Below, in pieces: positions 24,578 through 33,114 of a DNA stretch of 49,708 nt. Position 1 is the first letter of the stretch, and every line of letters begins with the position of its first letter. The notes under the pieces are model-generated. The model did not search any database and was not told where the DNA came from. It saw only the letters and a program-made list of their open reading frames with translations. A program made the position numbers and the translations under genes. Origin of the DNA: Oscillospiraceae bacterium (lineage in GTDB: Bacteria > Bacillota > Clostridia > Oscillospirales > CAG-382); contig SVSD01000002.1 of the NCBI GenBank assembly GCA_015064485.1, forward strand, positions 1 through 49,708, read 5' to 3'.

Positions 24578-26108
24578 TTATTTCCGCCCCCTTCGATTTT
24601 GTCATAAGTATTCCTATCTCTTCTTTTGTTGTAGTTCTTGCGTCTACAATACCGCTTATACTGCCCGCACAAAGAACAACAATTCTGTCGCAAAGCTCCA
24701 AAAGCACATCAAGGTCTTCACCGACAAAAATAACGGCAGTTCCCTTGCGTTTTTGTTCATTTAAAAGATTATATATTGTATATGCCGAGTTTATATCAAG
24801 ACCTCTTACAGGATATGCCGCCATAAGCACCTTCGGAGAAGAGGCTATTTCTCTTCCGACAAGAACTTTCTGAACATTACCGCCCGAAAGTCTTCGAACG
24901 GGAGTTGAAGCTCCCGGGGTTACGACCTCAAGCTGTTTTATTATTTCTTCCGCAAGATTTTTAGGTCCTGTTCTGTGAAGGAAAATACCCTTTCCCTTGC
25001 GGTAGCTTCGAAGCATCATATTATCAACGATATCCATATTGCCGACAAGTCCCATACCGAGTCTGTCCTCGGGAACGAAGGAAAGGCGTACTCCAAGTTC
25101 TCTTATCTGCTGGGGAGTTTTGTCTCGCAGATCTTCACTCTTTCCGGTTTTTGGATTGTTATATATTATCTTTCCGCCGTAAAGTTTCTGAAGCCCGGCA
25201 ATAGATTCCAAAAGCTCTCTCTGTCCGCTTCCGGCAATACCTGCAATGCCGAGAATTTCTCCCGAATATGCTGTAAATGAAACATCATTCAAGAGATTTA
25301 CGCCTTCTCTGTTTACGCAGTTTACATTCTCAACAACAAGTCTTGGGGATATGTTTTTCGGTTCATCTCTTTCGATATTGAGTTCAACCTTTTTGCCTAC
25401 CATCATTTCGGTAAGGCTCTTTTCGTCAGCTTCGCTTGTATTTACCGTTCCTATGTATTCGCCTTTTCTGAGAACCGTTACTCTGTCTGAGAGCGAAAGC
25501 ACTTCGTGAAGCTTATGAGTAATAATAATTATCGCTTTTCCATCGTCGCGCATACGGCGAAGTACAGCAAAAAGCTTCTTTGCTTCCTGCGGAGTAAGCA
25601 CCGCCGTCGGCTCATCAAGTATAAGAATATCCGCCTCGCGGTAAAGAACACGAATTATTTCAACGGTCTGCTTTTCGGAAACCGCCATTTCATATATTTT
25701 TTTTGCAGGATCAAGGGAAAAACCGTATCTTTCGGTAATTTCCGCAACCTTCTTTTCGACCTCTTTGATATCAAATTTCTTTTCATCATCAAGCCCGAGG
25801 ATTATATTTTCGGCGGCGGAAAAAACATCAACAAGCTTGAAATGCTGATGTATCATACCTATTTTATGGTCAAAGGCATCTCTCGGCGACCTTATGACTA
25901 CTTCTTTTCCGTCAACAAAAATCTGACCCTCGTCGGGGAAATATATACCCGAGATCATATTCATAAGTGTTGTTTTGCCGCTTCCGTTTTCTCCGAGAAT
26001 AGAAAGTATTTCGCCTTTTCTGACCTCAAGGCAAACATTTTTATTGGCAACGACACTTCCGAATGTCTTGGTTATATTTTTAAGCTCGATGGCAGGGGTA
26101 CTGTTCAT
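24570..26108 (-). CDS. ABC transporter ATPase, nucleoside/purine type (fused double ABC)
   Basis: A 512-residue cytosolic subunit with two ABC domains in tandem (NupO/YufO-like). The first has a full Walker A (LGENGSGKTTLMN, near 36) and Walker B ILILDEPTAVL, with a signature-like VSEKQTVEIIRVL. The second has a degenerate Walker A (IAGSGQREL) but a canonical signature RRLSGGNVQKVLVGREI. This asymmetry is normal for sugar- and nucleoside-type importers. RBS AAGGAG precedes ATG 26108. A stem-loop at 26165-26183 separates it from the binding-protein gene and may lower its expression relative to that gene. Confidence 0.94.
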   Translation of the reverse strand: MNSTPAIELKNITKTFGSVVANKNVCLEVRKGEILSILGENGSGKTTLMNMISGIYFPDEGQIFVDGKEVVIRSPRDAFDHKIGMIHQHFKLVDVFSAAENIILGLDDEKKFDIKEVEKKVAEITERYGFSLDPAKKIYEMAVSEKQTVEIIRVLYREADILILDEPTAVLTPQEAKKLFAVLRRMRDDGKAIIIITHKLHEVLSLSDRVTVLRKGEYIGTVNTSEADEKSLTEMMVGKKVELNIERDEPKNISPRLVVENVNCVNREGVNLLNDVSFTAYSGEILGIAGIAGSGQRELLESIAGLQKLYGGKIIYNNPKTGKSEDLRDKTPQQIRELGVRLSFVPEDRLGMGLVGNMDIVDNMMLRSYRKGKGIFLHRTGPKNLAEEIIKQLEVVTPGASTPVRRLSGGNVQKVLVGREIASSPKVLMAAYPVRGLDINSAYTIYNLLNEQKRKGTAVIFVGEDLDVLLELCDRIVVLCAGSISGIVDARTTTKEEIGILMTKSKGAEINE

Positions 26109-26164
26109 TGTGTTCTCCTTATCACTTGCTTTTGAACTTTCAGCTTATATTTTTATGAAAACAA

Positions 26165-26183
26165 GCGGGGCGAACTGCCCCGC
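26165..26183 (-). terminator. Intercistronic stem-loop after the BMP lipoprotein gene
   Basis: The minus strand reads GCGGGGC, 5-nt loop, GCCCCGC followed by TTGTTTTC. It is a likely partial terminator or 3'-stabilising hairpin that favours the binding-protein mRNA over the downstream ATPase and permease part. Confidence 0.7.
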
Positions 26184-26202
26184 CTGTAAAGCATTTTATA
26201 AA

Positions 26203-27396
26203 TTACTTAAGTGTAATACCGTCGATATCGAGATCGAAGTAAGGAGCGGAACGGTATTCGGATTCGTGGAAATAACCGTCTGCTACAACTTCTGTTTCAC
26301 CAACGAAATCGCCCATATCATCAACATCAGCAAGATATGTTTCAAGCTTTTCGCCGTTTACTGTGAAAGTATCAGTATCAAATACCTTGATTTCGCCTGC
26401 GATGAGAGCAGCTTTTACTTCTTCAAGCTTTTCAGCTGTGCCTTCTGCTGCAACTGCATCATTAAGACCGAGGATCTGAACTACGCCGTCACCAAGACCC
26501 TTGCAGAAGTCCTGCTCGATTGCAGTGCCTTCCTGAGTTGCTGTGATGATGTGTTCAAAATAGGGCTGCCAGTTGATCTTGGATGCGATAAGAGCAGTAT
26601 TGGGACCCCAGTTGCGTGTATCAAGGTTGTAAGCAACATCGGGAACTCCTGCTTCTTCACAAGCCTTAGGAGCGCCTTCGGAGTCAGCGTGCTGAGAAAT
26701 AAGAACGCAATTGTCAGCGATAAGAGCGTTTGCAGCTTCCTTTTCGAGAGCGATGTCAAACCAGGAGTTTGTAAACTTAACATCCATTGTTACTGTGGGG
26801 CAAACAGACTTTGCGCCAAGGTAGAAGGATGTGTAGCCGGATTTAACTTCTGCGTAAGGATAAGCGCCTACATAACCCATCTTTGCTTCTTCGGGAGTGA
26901 TCTTTTCTTCAGCGATCATTTCGTTGAGCTTAAGACCTGCTGCTACGCCTGCAAGGAATCTGCCTTCGTAGATGGAAGCAAATGCATTGTAGAAGTTGTC
27001 AAGACCTGCTGTGTGAGCCTGTGTACCTGTTGCATGGCAGAATGTAACTTCGGGGAATTCTTCTGCAGCCTGCATAATGAAGGATTCGTGACCGAAGGAG
27101 TCAGCGAAGATAAGGTCGCAGCCAGCGTCAACGAGTTCAGCTGCAGCTTCGTAACATTCAGCTGTTTCAGGAATGTTTACTTTGAACATAACCTGTTCGT
27201 CTGTAAGACCGAGAGCTTCTTTAGCCGCCTTTGCAGCATCGATGAAGTTCTTGTCATAAGTAGAGTTTTCATCGTGAAGGAAGATGAAGCCTACTTTGAA
27301 ATCGTCAGCAACTTCTGTCTGTTCGCAAGCTGTGAAAGCGAGACCTGCAGAAAGAAGAAGGACAAATGCGAGTGTGAAAGATAAAATCTTTTTCAT
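26203..27396 (-). CDS. BMP family substrate-binding lipoprotein (nucleoside/purine)
   Basis: A 397-residue lipoprotein of the basic membrane protein/PnrA family. The signal ends at the lipobox FTAC-E (Cys24); the mature protein contains the family segments KVGFIFLHDENSTYDKNF, DLIFADSFGHESFIMQAAEEFPEV, EGRFLAGVAAGLK, MGYVGAYPYAEVKSGYTSF and LISQHADSEGAP. Relatives bind purine nucleosides or, in some lineages, purine bases or autoinducers. ATG 27396 has GGGAGG 5 nt upstream. It lies between xpt and the transporter subunits, which points to xanthine, guanine or a nucleoside as ligand. Confidence 0.93.
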   Translation of the reverse strand: MKKILSFTLAFVLLLSAGLAFTACEQTEVADDFKVGFIFLHDENSTYDKNFIDAAKAAKEALGLTDEQVMFKVNIPETAECYEAAAELVDAGCDLIFADSFGHESFIMQAAEEFPEVTFCHATGTQAHTAGLDNFYNAFASIYEGRFLAGVAAGLKLNEMIAEEKITPEEAKMGYVGAYPYAEVKSGYTSFYLGAKSVCPTVTMDVKFTNSWFDIALEKEAANALIADNCVLISQHADSEGAPKACEEAGVPDVAYNLDTRNWGPNTALIASKINWQPYFEHIITATQEGTAIEQDFCKGLGDGVVQILGLNDAVAAEGTAEKLEEVKAALIAGEIKVFDTDTFTVNGEKLETYLADVDDMGDFVGETEVVADGYFHESEYRSAPYFDLDIDGITLK

Positions 27397-27459
27397 TTTT
27401 TCCTCCCGCCGTTTCCGGCTTAGTAATAAATAATGTATGTAAATAAATTTACATCGCAA

Positions 27460-28035
27460 TTAGTTGTTTCGGAAAACTATTTTTCCGTCTTCCATTGATT
27501 CAACAATGGCAAGTGAATGTATGTGCATACCCTGACGGCGAAGCTCATCTCCCCCGCCTTGAAAACCTTTTTCGACAGCACTTGCGGCTCCGACAACACA
27601 AGCCCCTGCGTCTTTAACGATCTTGCAAAGGCCTTTTATGGCATTGCCGCAGGCAAGAAAATCGTCTACGATAAGAATTCTGTCGTCGGGTTTTATATAT
27701 TCTTTCGGGAGCATAATTTCATATGTTTTACCGTGTGTAAACGATTCAACAGGAACACTGTACACTTCGGAAGAAACATTTGATGTTTTATTCTTTTTAG
27801 CAAAAGTTACGGGAACTTTCAGATAAAAAGCAGCGGCTACTGCAAAAGCAATACCCGAGGCTTCTACCGTCAGAACCTTTGTAACGCCGTCATCCTTAAA
27901 AGCATCGGCGATATCCTCTCCCATCGCCATAAGAAAATCTATATCTATCTGCTGGTTGAGAAAACTTCCAACCTTAAGCACTCCTCCCGGAAGAACTTCA
28001 CCCTCCGCAAGAATCTTTTCTTCAAGAGCCTTCAT
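27460..28035 (-). CDS. xpt: Xanthine phosphoribosyltransferase
   Basis: Converts xanthine and PRPP to XMP in purine salvage. The 191-residue protein has the family length, starts MKALEEKILAEG, and carries LKVGSFLNQQIDIDFL plus the PRPP motif ILIVDDFLACGNAIKGL. GAGG lies 6 nt before ATG 28035. It is the first gene of the operon with the BMP-type ABC importer, so uptake and phosphoribosylation are co-expressed. Unlike in Bacillus, I find no guanine riboswitch in its short leader. Confidence 0.95.
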   Translation of the reverse strand: MKALEEKILAEGEVLPGGVLKVGSFLNQQIDIDFLMAMGEDIADAFKDDGVTKVLTVEASGIAFAVAAAFYLKVPVTFAKKNKTSNVSSEVYSVPVESFTHGKTYEIMLPKEYIKPDDRILIVDDFLACGNAIKGLCKIVKDAGACVVGAASAVEKGFQGGGDELRRQGMHIHSLAIVESMEDGKIVFRNN

Positions 28036-28120
28036 TAAAAACCTCGTCGTAGATAACAAAAAATAAAGTAAACCTGCAACATATTTTTTTATGATACCTG
28101 TCTACTTTTCTTACACAATT

Positions 28121-28149
28121 ATGATACCACAACACCTTTGTTTTGTCAA
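28121..28149 (-). promoter_or_regulatory. Sigma-A promoter of the xpt-transporter operon
   Basis: The minus strand reads TTGACA (28149-28144), 17 bp, TATCAT (28126-28121). The octamer ATGATACC (plus strand) occurs over the -10 (28121-28128) and again 30 bp downstream at 28091-28098, a possible operator repeat. Confidence 0.75.
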
Positions 28150-28218
28150 CATATTTTGACTTGATTTTACAAACATTAAATATAATGGAAAATAAAAATG
28201 AATCTTTAAAAAACAGTG

Positions 28219-28247
28219 TTGAATATTTGCCATTCTTGTGATATAAT
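28219..28247 (+). promoter_or_regulatory. Sigma-A promoter of the glycosidase-like / EamA pair
   Basis: TTGAAT (28219-28224), 17 bp, TATAAT (28242-28247), with TGTGA before the -10. Confidence 0.8.
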
Positions 28248-28279
28248 TCTTTTATTCGCTTAAATTCAGAGGAGTTGTT

Positions 28280-29356
28280 GTGTCAATGTTTACAGCGATA
28301 TTAAAATTTACAGCAAAAATCATTTCCTATATACTTCTCGGCGCAATCGCACTTGCCATTCTCGGTGCCATTGCATTTTACATATTCATAATTTCCGGAC
28401 TTTTTCCGAATCTGCAGGAAACCTGGATAAACACAGCAATGACCACTATGAGTCATCAGTATCTTGCGACTATGTTCTTCTCGGATGAAAAAATCGAGCA
28501 AGTGCGTGAAAAACATCTTGTTGACGACAGCGGTTTTGCCACAGACGAAAATGAGATCGAGATTTCTCGGGAAGAAAATGAAGAAGTAAAAGATCCTTAT
28601 GTTGAAGAAGGATATACCTTGCTTGAGGAAGGTCTTTATCTAAAAGATGTTTCAGGAGAAAACTGGAAAGGCTATCTTATGCTTATTTCCGACCCCTTGC
28701 GTGTGAAGCTTGAAGATACCCGCCGTCAGTTTATATGCGGTCAGAAAGTTATGACTATGATAGAAAATGCCGGCGCTGTTGCAGGTATAAACGGAGGAGG
28801 TTTTACCGACGGACCGAATTACGATTCGAACGGAGGAACACCTTCAGGTCTTGTTATCGAAAACGGAATTCTCGTCCATCCCACAGATGAAACCGATATA
28901 GAAGAAAAGGTATACAGCATGGTTGGGATGAACTCAAACGGAGTTCTTGTTCTCCGCCACTGTACAGCAAAATGGGCGATGGAAAACGATATTGTAAGTG
29001 CTGTTTCCTTTAATCCCTTTATTATAGTAAACGGCGAGGGAGTAATCAAAAATGGTACGGGCGGATGGGGTATTGCGCCCCGAACAGCCCTCGGACAAAG
29101 GAAAAGCGGAGAGATAATTTTTATGGTGGTTGACGGCCGTCAGGTAGGCTACAGTATAGGAACAGATCTCTTGCCTCTTCAGGAAACTCTTCTTGCGGAA
29201 GGCTGTCACAACGCCGCTATGATGGACGGCGGAAGCTCTACTGTTATGATATACAACAAAGAATTTGTAAACAAGCCCAGTCTCGGCTTTGAAAGATATA
29301 TAAATAACTGCTGGGTTGTCCTTCCTGTTGCGGAAAACGGGGAAACCAAACAGTAA
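28280..29356 (+). CDS. Membrane-anchored phosphodiester glycosidase (NAGPA-like) domain protein
   Basis: A 358-residue protein with one N-terminal membrane anchor (about 13-40) and an extracytoplasmic NAGPA/DUF2233 domain from about 120. Motifs include VAGINGGGFTDG, GTPSGLVIENG, GWGIAPRTALGQRKSGEI and CHNAAMMDGGSSTVMIYN. The family includes the enzyme removing GlcNAc from mannose-6-phosphate diesters and, in bacteria, exopolysaccharide or wall-glycan related proteins; the substrate here is unknown. Start GTG 28280 has GAGGAG 5 nt upstream, and ATG 28286 is the alternative. The anchor is followed by an acidic linker (residues 85-115). An EamA transporter gene follows by 19 nt. Confidence 0.88.
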   Translation: MSMFTAILKFTAKIISYILLGAIALAILGAIAFYIFIISGLFPNLQETWINTAMTTMSHQYLATMFFSDEKIEQVREKHLVDDSGFATDENEIEISREENEEVKDPYVEEGYTLLEEGLYLKDVSGENWKGYLMLISDPLRVKLEDTRRQFICGQKVMTMIENAGAVAGINGGGFTDGPNYDSNGGTPSGLVIENGILVHPTDETDIEEKVYSMVGMNSNGVLVLRHCTAKWAMENDIVSAVSFNPFIIVNGEGVIKNGTGGWGIAPRTALGQRKSGEIIFMVVDGRQVGYSIGTDLLPLQETLLAEGCHNAAMMDGGSSTVMIYNKEFVNKPSLGFERYINNCWVVLPVAENGETKQ

Positions 29357-29375
29357 TTAAGGATGTTCAAAACTA

Positions 29376-30299
29376 ATGAATAAGAAATTGTTATCATCTG
29401 TATTTTTATTTACAGCGGCAATCGTTTGGGGATTTGCGTTCGTAGCGCAGAAATTCGGTGCAGACAATGTATCCCCATTTTATTTCAACGGAATAAGATT
29501 TTTGGTTGGTGCAGCCGCACTTTTACCTGTAGTTCTGATTTTTGAAAGAGAAAAAAAGGACAAGGAAAAGTTCATAAAAACAATAAAGGCAGGTGCCGTT
29601 TGTGCAACAATTCTTTTTGTTGCTTCGGCTCTTCAGCAGGTTGGCATAAATATGACTCAAAGTGCAGGAAAAGGAGCTTTTATAACCTCGTTTTATTCGG
29701 TTCTTGTTCCTATTTTTTATCTTCTCTTCTTCAGAAGAAAGACAAGCTGGAATATATGGACAGGTGCTTTTGTTGCAATAATCGGCCTTTTCTTTGTCTG
29801 TGTTAAAAAAGAAGAATTCGGAACAGGAAACATATATGAACTTGTGGGAATGGGAGATCTTATTCTTCTTCTCGGTTCGGTTTTCTGGGCTTGGCACATT
29901 ATTGCCATTGACAAATTCATTAAAAATGTAAGTCCTGTAAAATTCGCTATGTTTCAGGCATTGTTTTGCGGAATATATAATCTTATTTTCGCCCTGCCGA
30001 CAGAAACAGTTTCAATTTCGGGTGTACAAAGCGCGCTCGTTCCGATCTTATACTGCGGTATATTTTCTACAGGGATCGCTTATACCTGTCAGATACTCGG
30101 CCAAAAGGACGCAGACCCGACGATCGCTCCCATAATCCTTTCGACAGAATCGCTTTTCGGTGCTCTCGGCGGTGTTATTTTCGACAACGAAACTATGAAT
30201 ATCTTCGGATGTGTCTTGATATTTGCCGGTGTGTTGCTTGCACAGCTCACATTTAAAGCCAAAAAAACAAGCTTAAATAACAAAAAACTGCAACGCTGA
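29376..30299 (+). CDS. EamA/DMT family transporter
   Basis: A 307-residue integral membrane protein with ten hydrophobic helices in two EamA repeats, beginning LFTAAIVWGFAFVAQKFGAD and repeating from about residue 155 (GDLILLLGSVFWAWHIIAID). These drug/metabolite superfamily carriers export amino acids, metabolites or toxic compounds; the substrate is not predictable. The start is about 10 nt behind a weak AAGGA site and 19 nt after the glycosidase-like gene, so they form a two-gene operon ending at a strong terminator. Confidence 0.93.
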   Translation: MNKKLLSSVFLFTAAIVWGFAFVAQKFGADNVSPFYFNGIRFLVGAAALLPVVLIFEREKKDKEKFIKTIKAGAVCATILFVASALQQVGINMTQSAGKGAFITSFYSVLVPIFYLLFFRRKTSWNIWTGAFVAIIGLFFVCVKKEEFGTGNIYELVGMGDLILLLGSVFWAWHIIAIDKFIKNVSPVKFAMFQALFCGIYNLIFALPTETVSISGVQSALVPILYCGIFSTGIAYTCQILGQKDADPTIAPIILSTESLFGALGGVIFDNETMNIFGCVLIFAGVLLAQLTFKAKKTSLNNKKLQR

Positions 30300-30312
30300 G
30301 TTGCAGTTTTTT
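30282..30312. terminator. Bidirectional terminator between the EamA and TetR genes
   Basis: AAAAAACTGCAA / TTGCAGTTTTTT around a 7-nt loop. The left arm begins inside the end of the EamA coding region. Confidence 0.9.
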
Positions 30313-30319
30313 ATTTGAT

Positions 30320-30904
30320 CTATTGCTTCTTTATTCCGTCGAAAAGGCATTGAAGTCCGAATGAAAAGCGTTCGATCGCCTCTTCTTTTGACAGTTTTCT
30401 ATGTACAGCGTCGGCATTAAAGCCCCTGAAAAAGCACCATATAGTATAGCTGAGTTTGTCATCATCAAGCTCTTTTATCTGTCCGGTTTCTCTTCCGACC
30501 TTGGCAAAATATTTGATTTTCTCGTCCCACCAAAGACGGTTTGCCTCTGTAAGCGAGTCATGTTCAAACATATACTGGCTGAACTGCTGCTTTACATCGT
30601 ATGTTTTTATAAGAACATTTACCGCTACATCTATTACATATTCGAAGAAGTCTGTATTTATATCAATATCCGAAACGACACTGTCCTGCATTTTGATAAC
30701 AGCATTTTTGTAAACTATCTCAAGGACCTCATCTATATTATGAAAACGGTTATAAAAAACACGGTTTGTCACATTCATTTCCTTAAGCACTCTGCGTACA
30801 TTTACATTTTTCGCTCCGTCTCTTACAGCAAGACGCTCGGTAACTGCAATTATCTCATCAGAAATATCATCGCATATCAGATTATCTTTTGTTTCGCCGC
30901 TCAT
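30320..30904 (-). CDS. TetR/AcrR family transcriptional regulator
   Basis: A 194-residue one-domain-plus-ligand-domain repressor. The N-terminal helix-turn-helix runs over about 18-62, with NVRRVLKEMNVTNRVFYNRFHNIDEVLEIVY as core; residues 70-194 form the helical ligand domain, including NRLWWDEKIKYFAKVGRETG. Its target and ligand are unknown. RBS GGAGG lies 5 nt before ATG 30904. It follows the nucleotidyltransferase gene by 35 nt with no terminator, so it may be the last gene of that operon, and it is convergent with the EamA transporter. Confidence 0.9.
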   Translation of the reverse strand: MSGETKDNLICDDISDEIIAVTERLAVRDGAKNVNVRRVLKEMNVTNRVFYNRFHNIDEVLEIVYKNAVIKMQDSVVSDIDINTDFFEYVIDVAVNVLIKTYDVKQQFSQYMFEHDSLTEANRLWWDEKIKYFAKVGRETGQIKELDDDKLSYTIWCFFRGFNADAVHRKLSKEEAIERFSFGLQCLFDGIKKQ

Positions 30905-30939
30905 TTTTTCCTCCGGGGTTAATGCTCTTTTGTATTTTA

Positions 30940-31863
30940 TTATTTCTTCATAGCTTCCATAAGATTTTCGGGATATTCGCCCTTGTTTATAAGCTCAAGC
31001 ACAGACTGCTGTACTGAAGGCAGATCTTCCTTGAAAGTTACACCAAACCACTTATCGTATGTAGGAAGGACCTTTACTCTTGCTCTTTCTTCCTTTATCA
31101 TCGAACCGATAAAAGTAGGAATCATATATTCGGCCTTCAAAGGATTTTCGCCGTTTTTCACGCCGTCAAGGAAATCGTAAAATCCTGCGCCGAGTTTTTC
31201 AAGGAAGGATGCACGAAGTCCCCACATATTCATCGAAACAAGTGTATCGGGAGAAAGCTTGTCGTTGATATCGGATACTATTTTTCCGTTGTCCCATCTG
31301 ATACCCGATGTTTCAACAACATCCTGAAGGAAACCGTCTTTATCGGCTTTGCAAAGCCCTCTTGATACGGCACCGTTTTCGCTTAATGTGTTTTCAAGAA
31401 TATATCCTGCAAGACACATATCCTCCGTATTTGCATCGGCGGGAGTATTTACAAGGTAATCATGCACATTCTTGAATCCGCCCTTGCCGTAAAAGTCGTC
31501 CGCGTTTATGATCGCAAAAGGTTCTTTCACAACCTGCGCACACGAAAGGATCGCATGACCTGTACCCCAGGGTTTGGTTCTTCCTTCGGGAACTGTGTAA
31601 CCCGCGGGGATATTTTCAAGTTCCTGAAAAACATATTCGGTTTCAATGACCTTCTCGATTCTGTTTCCGATTATTTCACGGAAATCCTTTTCAAGATCAC
31701 GGCGAATGACAAAAACGACCTTGTCAAATCCCGCTCTTTTTGCGTCATAGATCGAATAGTCCATAATGATCTCGCCGGAAGGACCTGCTACAGCAAGCTG
31801 CTTTATTCCTCCGCCGTAACGGGAACCCATTCCTGCCGCCATAATAACGAGTGAAGTTTTCAT
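30940..31863 (-). CDS. Nucleotidyltransferase (sugar-1-phosphate type)
   Basis: A 307-residue NTP_transferase-family protein. The signature LVIMAAGMGSRYGG-IKQL is the nucleotide-binding loop of sugar nucleotidylyltransferases, and FAIINADDFYG carries the metal-binding Asp pair. The N-terminus MKTSLVIMAAGMGSRY with an inserted GGIKQLAVAG is typical of a Clostridial/Bacteroidetes group of unassigned substrate, distinct from RmlA and GalU. The start overlaps the previous gene's stop (ATGA) and has AAGGAG upstream. Cytosolic; it probably makes an activated sugar for wall or exopolysaccharide synthesis. Confidence 0.88.
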   Translation of the reverse strand: MKTSLVIMAAGMGSRYGGGIKQLAVAGPSGEIIMDYSIYDAKRAGFDKVVFVIRRDLEKDFREIIGNRIEKVIETEYVFQELENIPAGYTVPEGRTKPWGTGHAILSCAQVVKEPFAIINADDFYGKGGFKNVHDYLVNTPADANTEDMCLAGYILENTLSENGAVSRGLCKADKDGFLQDVVETSGIRWDNGKIVSDINDKLSPDTLVSMNMWGLRASFLEKLGAGFYDFLDGVKNGENPLKAEYMIPTFIGSMIKEERARVKVLPTYDKWFGVTFKEDLPSVQQSVLELINKGEYPENLMEAMKK

Positions 31864-32714
31864 TTCATAAACTCCTTTTTTATATTTTCTTTTTTTATTT
31901 TGCTGTATATCTTTTCTCTGCCTTTTTGTCCCGCCTCAATAATCACTCCCGCGTTTTTAAGACAATATACGGTTTTCTGCGACAATGAGGGGGATATTGA
32001 TGCAAATTCCGAAAGTTCCTTTACCGTAAAATCCCGATCCGGAACAAGTCTTTCAAAATCATTAATATTTTCAAAATATTCCGTTTCAAAAAGCTCTGTC
32101 GGAATTCTGTTTAACCTTACCGCACCATACTTTTTGCGGTCATAGCTTCTGCCGGACAAGAGCTTCTGTTCCTTCGAGGCAAGGACAAAAACACAAAACG
32201 AAAGGTTTTTGTCGCGAAGATAATCTTTTATATAAATAAGCTCGGAGAAGATATTGTAAACAGATTCTTTTTTGGGACTTTTGCGGTAATCTGTCATTTC
32301 TCCCGTTTCGGGATCTGTCCAGCAGATATATTTTTCTCTCATAACGGGATAGACTATAGTTACGGGAATTTCCGGAAGAAAACAAGCAAGCTTGGATTTG
32401 AGAGATGAAAAATTACGGGTCTGAACCTCATACGCTTTTCCGTCAAGAAAAACATCAATATATTTTTTGCCGTATTTTATCTCCTGATCGCATCTGTTTG
32501 CCGAAATATAGTTTTTCAGCACAAGATGCAGGGTTGATTCCCCGAGGCCCCCGATATTTGACTCCCCTTCGCGTGTTTTGCTGTTTGAGGGGCGTTTTGA
32601 ACCTTTTGGGATACTCAGATTCTGAGAAAAATTTGTTTCCTTTTCAATAAGCTCGACAAGCGACAGAGCGCTGAAAAAGCGTTCTTTGTCAAAAGCAAGA
32701 TTATAATCTGCCAT
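31860..32714 (-). CDS. Unrecognised protein: nuclease-like (PD-(D/E)XK variant) plus winged helix
   Basis: A 284-residue cytosolic protein for which I know no named family. Residues about 55-110 read GLGESTLHLVLKNYI, then IDVFLDGKAYEVQTRNF, an E...D...ExQ arrangement like the PD-(D/E)XK nuclease fold with Gln in place of Lys. The middle contains YRKSPKKESVYNIF and a beta-rich segment. Residues about 225-284 look like a winged helix-turn-helix (FTVKELSEFASISPSLSQKT, then CLKNAGVIIEAGQKG). ATG 32714 lies 1 nt after the preceding stop without a clear ribosome binding site, so it probably depends on coupling; a GTG at 32726 is an alternative. Function is open: DNA processing or transcription control. 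Confidence 0.7.
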   Translation of the reverse strand: MADYNLAFDKERFFSALSLVELIEKETNFSQNLSIPKGSKRPSNSKTREGESNIGGLGESTLHLVLKNYISANRCDQEIKYGKKYIDVFLDGKAYEVQTRNFSSLKSKLACFLPEIPVTIVYPVMREKYICWTDPETGEMTDYRKSPKKESVYNIFSELIYIKDYLRDKNLSFCVFVLASKEQKLLSGRSYDRKKYGAVRLNRIPTELFETEYFENINDFERLVPDRDFTVKELSEFASISPSLSQKTVYCLKNAGVIIEAGQKGREKIYSKIKKENIKKEFMK

Positions 32715-32715
32715 T

Positions 32716-33105
32716 TTATTTGTCACAGCCGTGTTTTTGGCACGGTGTTGTAAAATATCCTTCGAGATCTACAATATAGACTCCGTCTTTTTCGGCAAAT
32801 TCAAGTTTTTTTGCAAGTTCCTTGTTTTCGTCTTTGAAAATCGCCGTCTTTATGCCTATCTGTTCGCAAAAGCTCATAGGTGCTTTTGCAAGAAGATATA
32901 CCGCAAGAAAATCATCTATGCCGTCCAAAAGTCTGATACTATATATAACACAGCTTTTTTCAATTATCCGGAAAAGCGAGATGCCGCGAAAGATACCGTC
33001 GTCATATGCGGCATAGCACATCTCATCCGCATCATACGGTATTCCGACATTTTCACAGTATTCTTTTTGCAGTTCCTTATCGGTAACGGGAGTTATTTTA
33101 AGCAT
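32716..33105 (-). CDS. Small GNAT-like protein
   Basis: A 129-residue protein starting MLKITPVTDKELQKEYCENVG. The predicted strand-helix order and the segments MCYAAYDDGIFRGISLFRI and IYSIRLLDGIDDFLAVYLLAKA suggest a divergent GCN5-type acetyltransferase fold, though the acetyl-CoA loop is not clearly present. The end, TTPCQKHGCDK, is Cys-containing. RBS AAGGAG precedes ATG 33105. It lies 9 nt after rluB and 1 nt before the nuclease-like gene, in one transcription unit. The enzyme activity is inferred, not shown. Confidence 0.6.
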   Translation of the reverse strand: MLKITPVTDKELQKEYCENVGIPYDADEMCYAAYDDGIFRGISLFRIIEKSCVIYSIRLLDGIDDFLAVYLLAKAPMSFCEQIGIKTAIFKDENKELAKKLEFAEKDGVYIVDLEGYFTTPCQKHGCDK

Positions 33106-33114
33106 ATCTGCTCC

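Noticed and set aside
25975-27384. Long 469-codon plus-strand reading frame opposite the BMP lipoprotein and ATPase genes
   Set aside because: It is antisense to two clearly recognised genes, extremely Cys/Phe/Ser-rich, crosses their intergenic stem-loop, and has no ribosome binding site; it is a codon-bias shadow.
28036-28120. Purine riboswitch in the xpt leader
   Set aside because: The transcribed leader is only about 85 nt and lacks the three-way junction and conserved loop sequences of purine aptamers.
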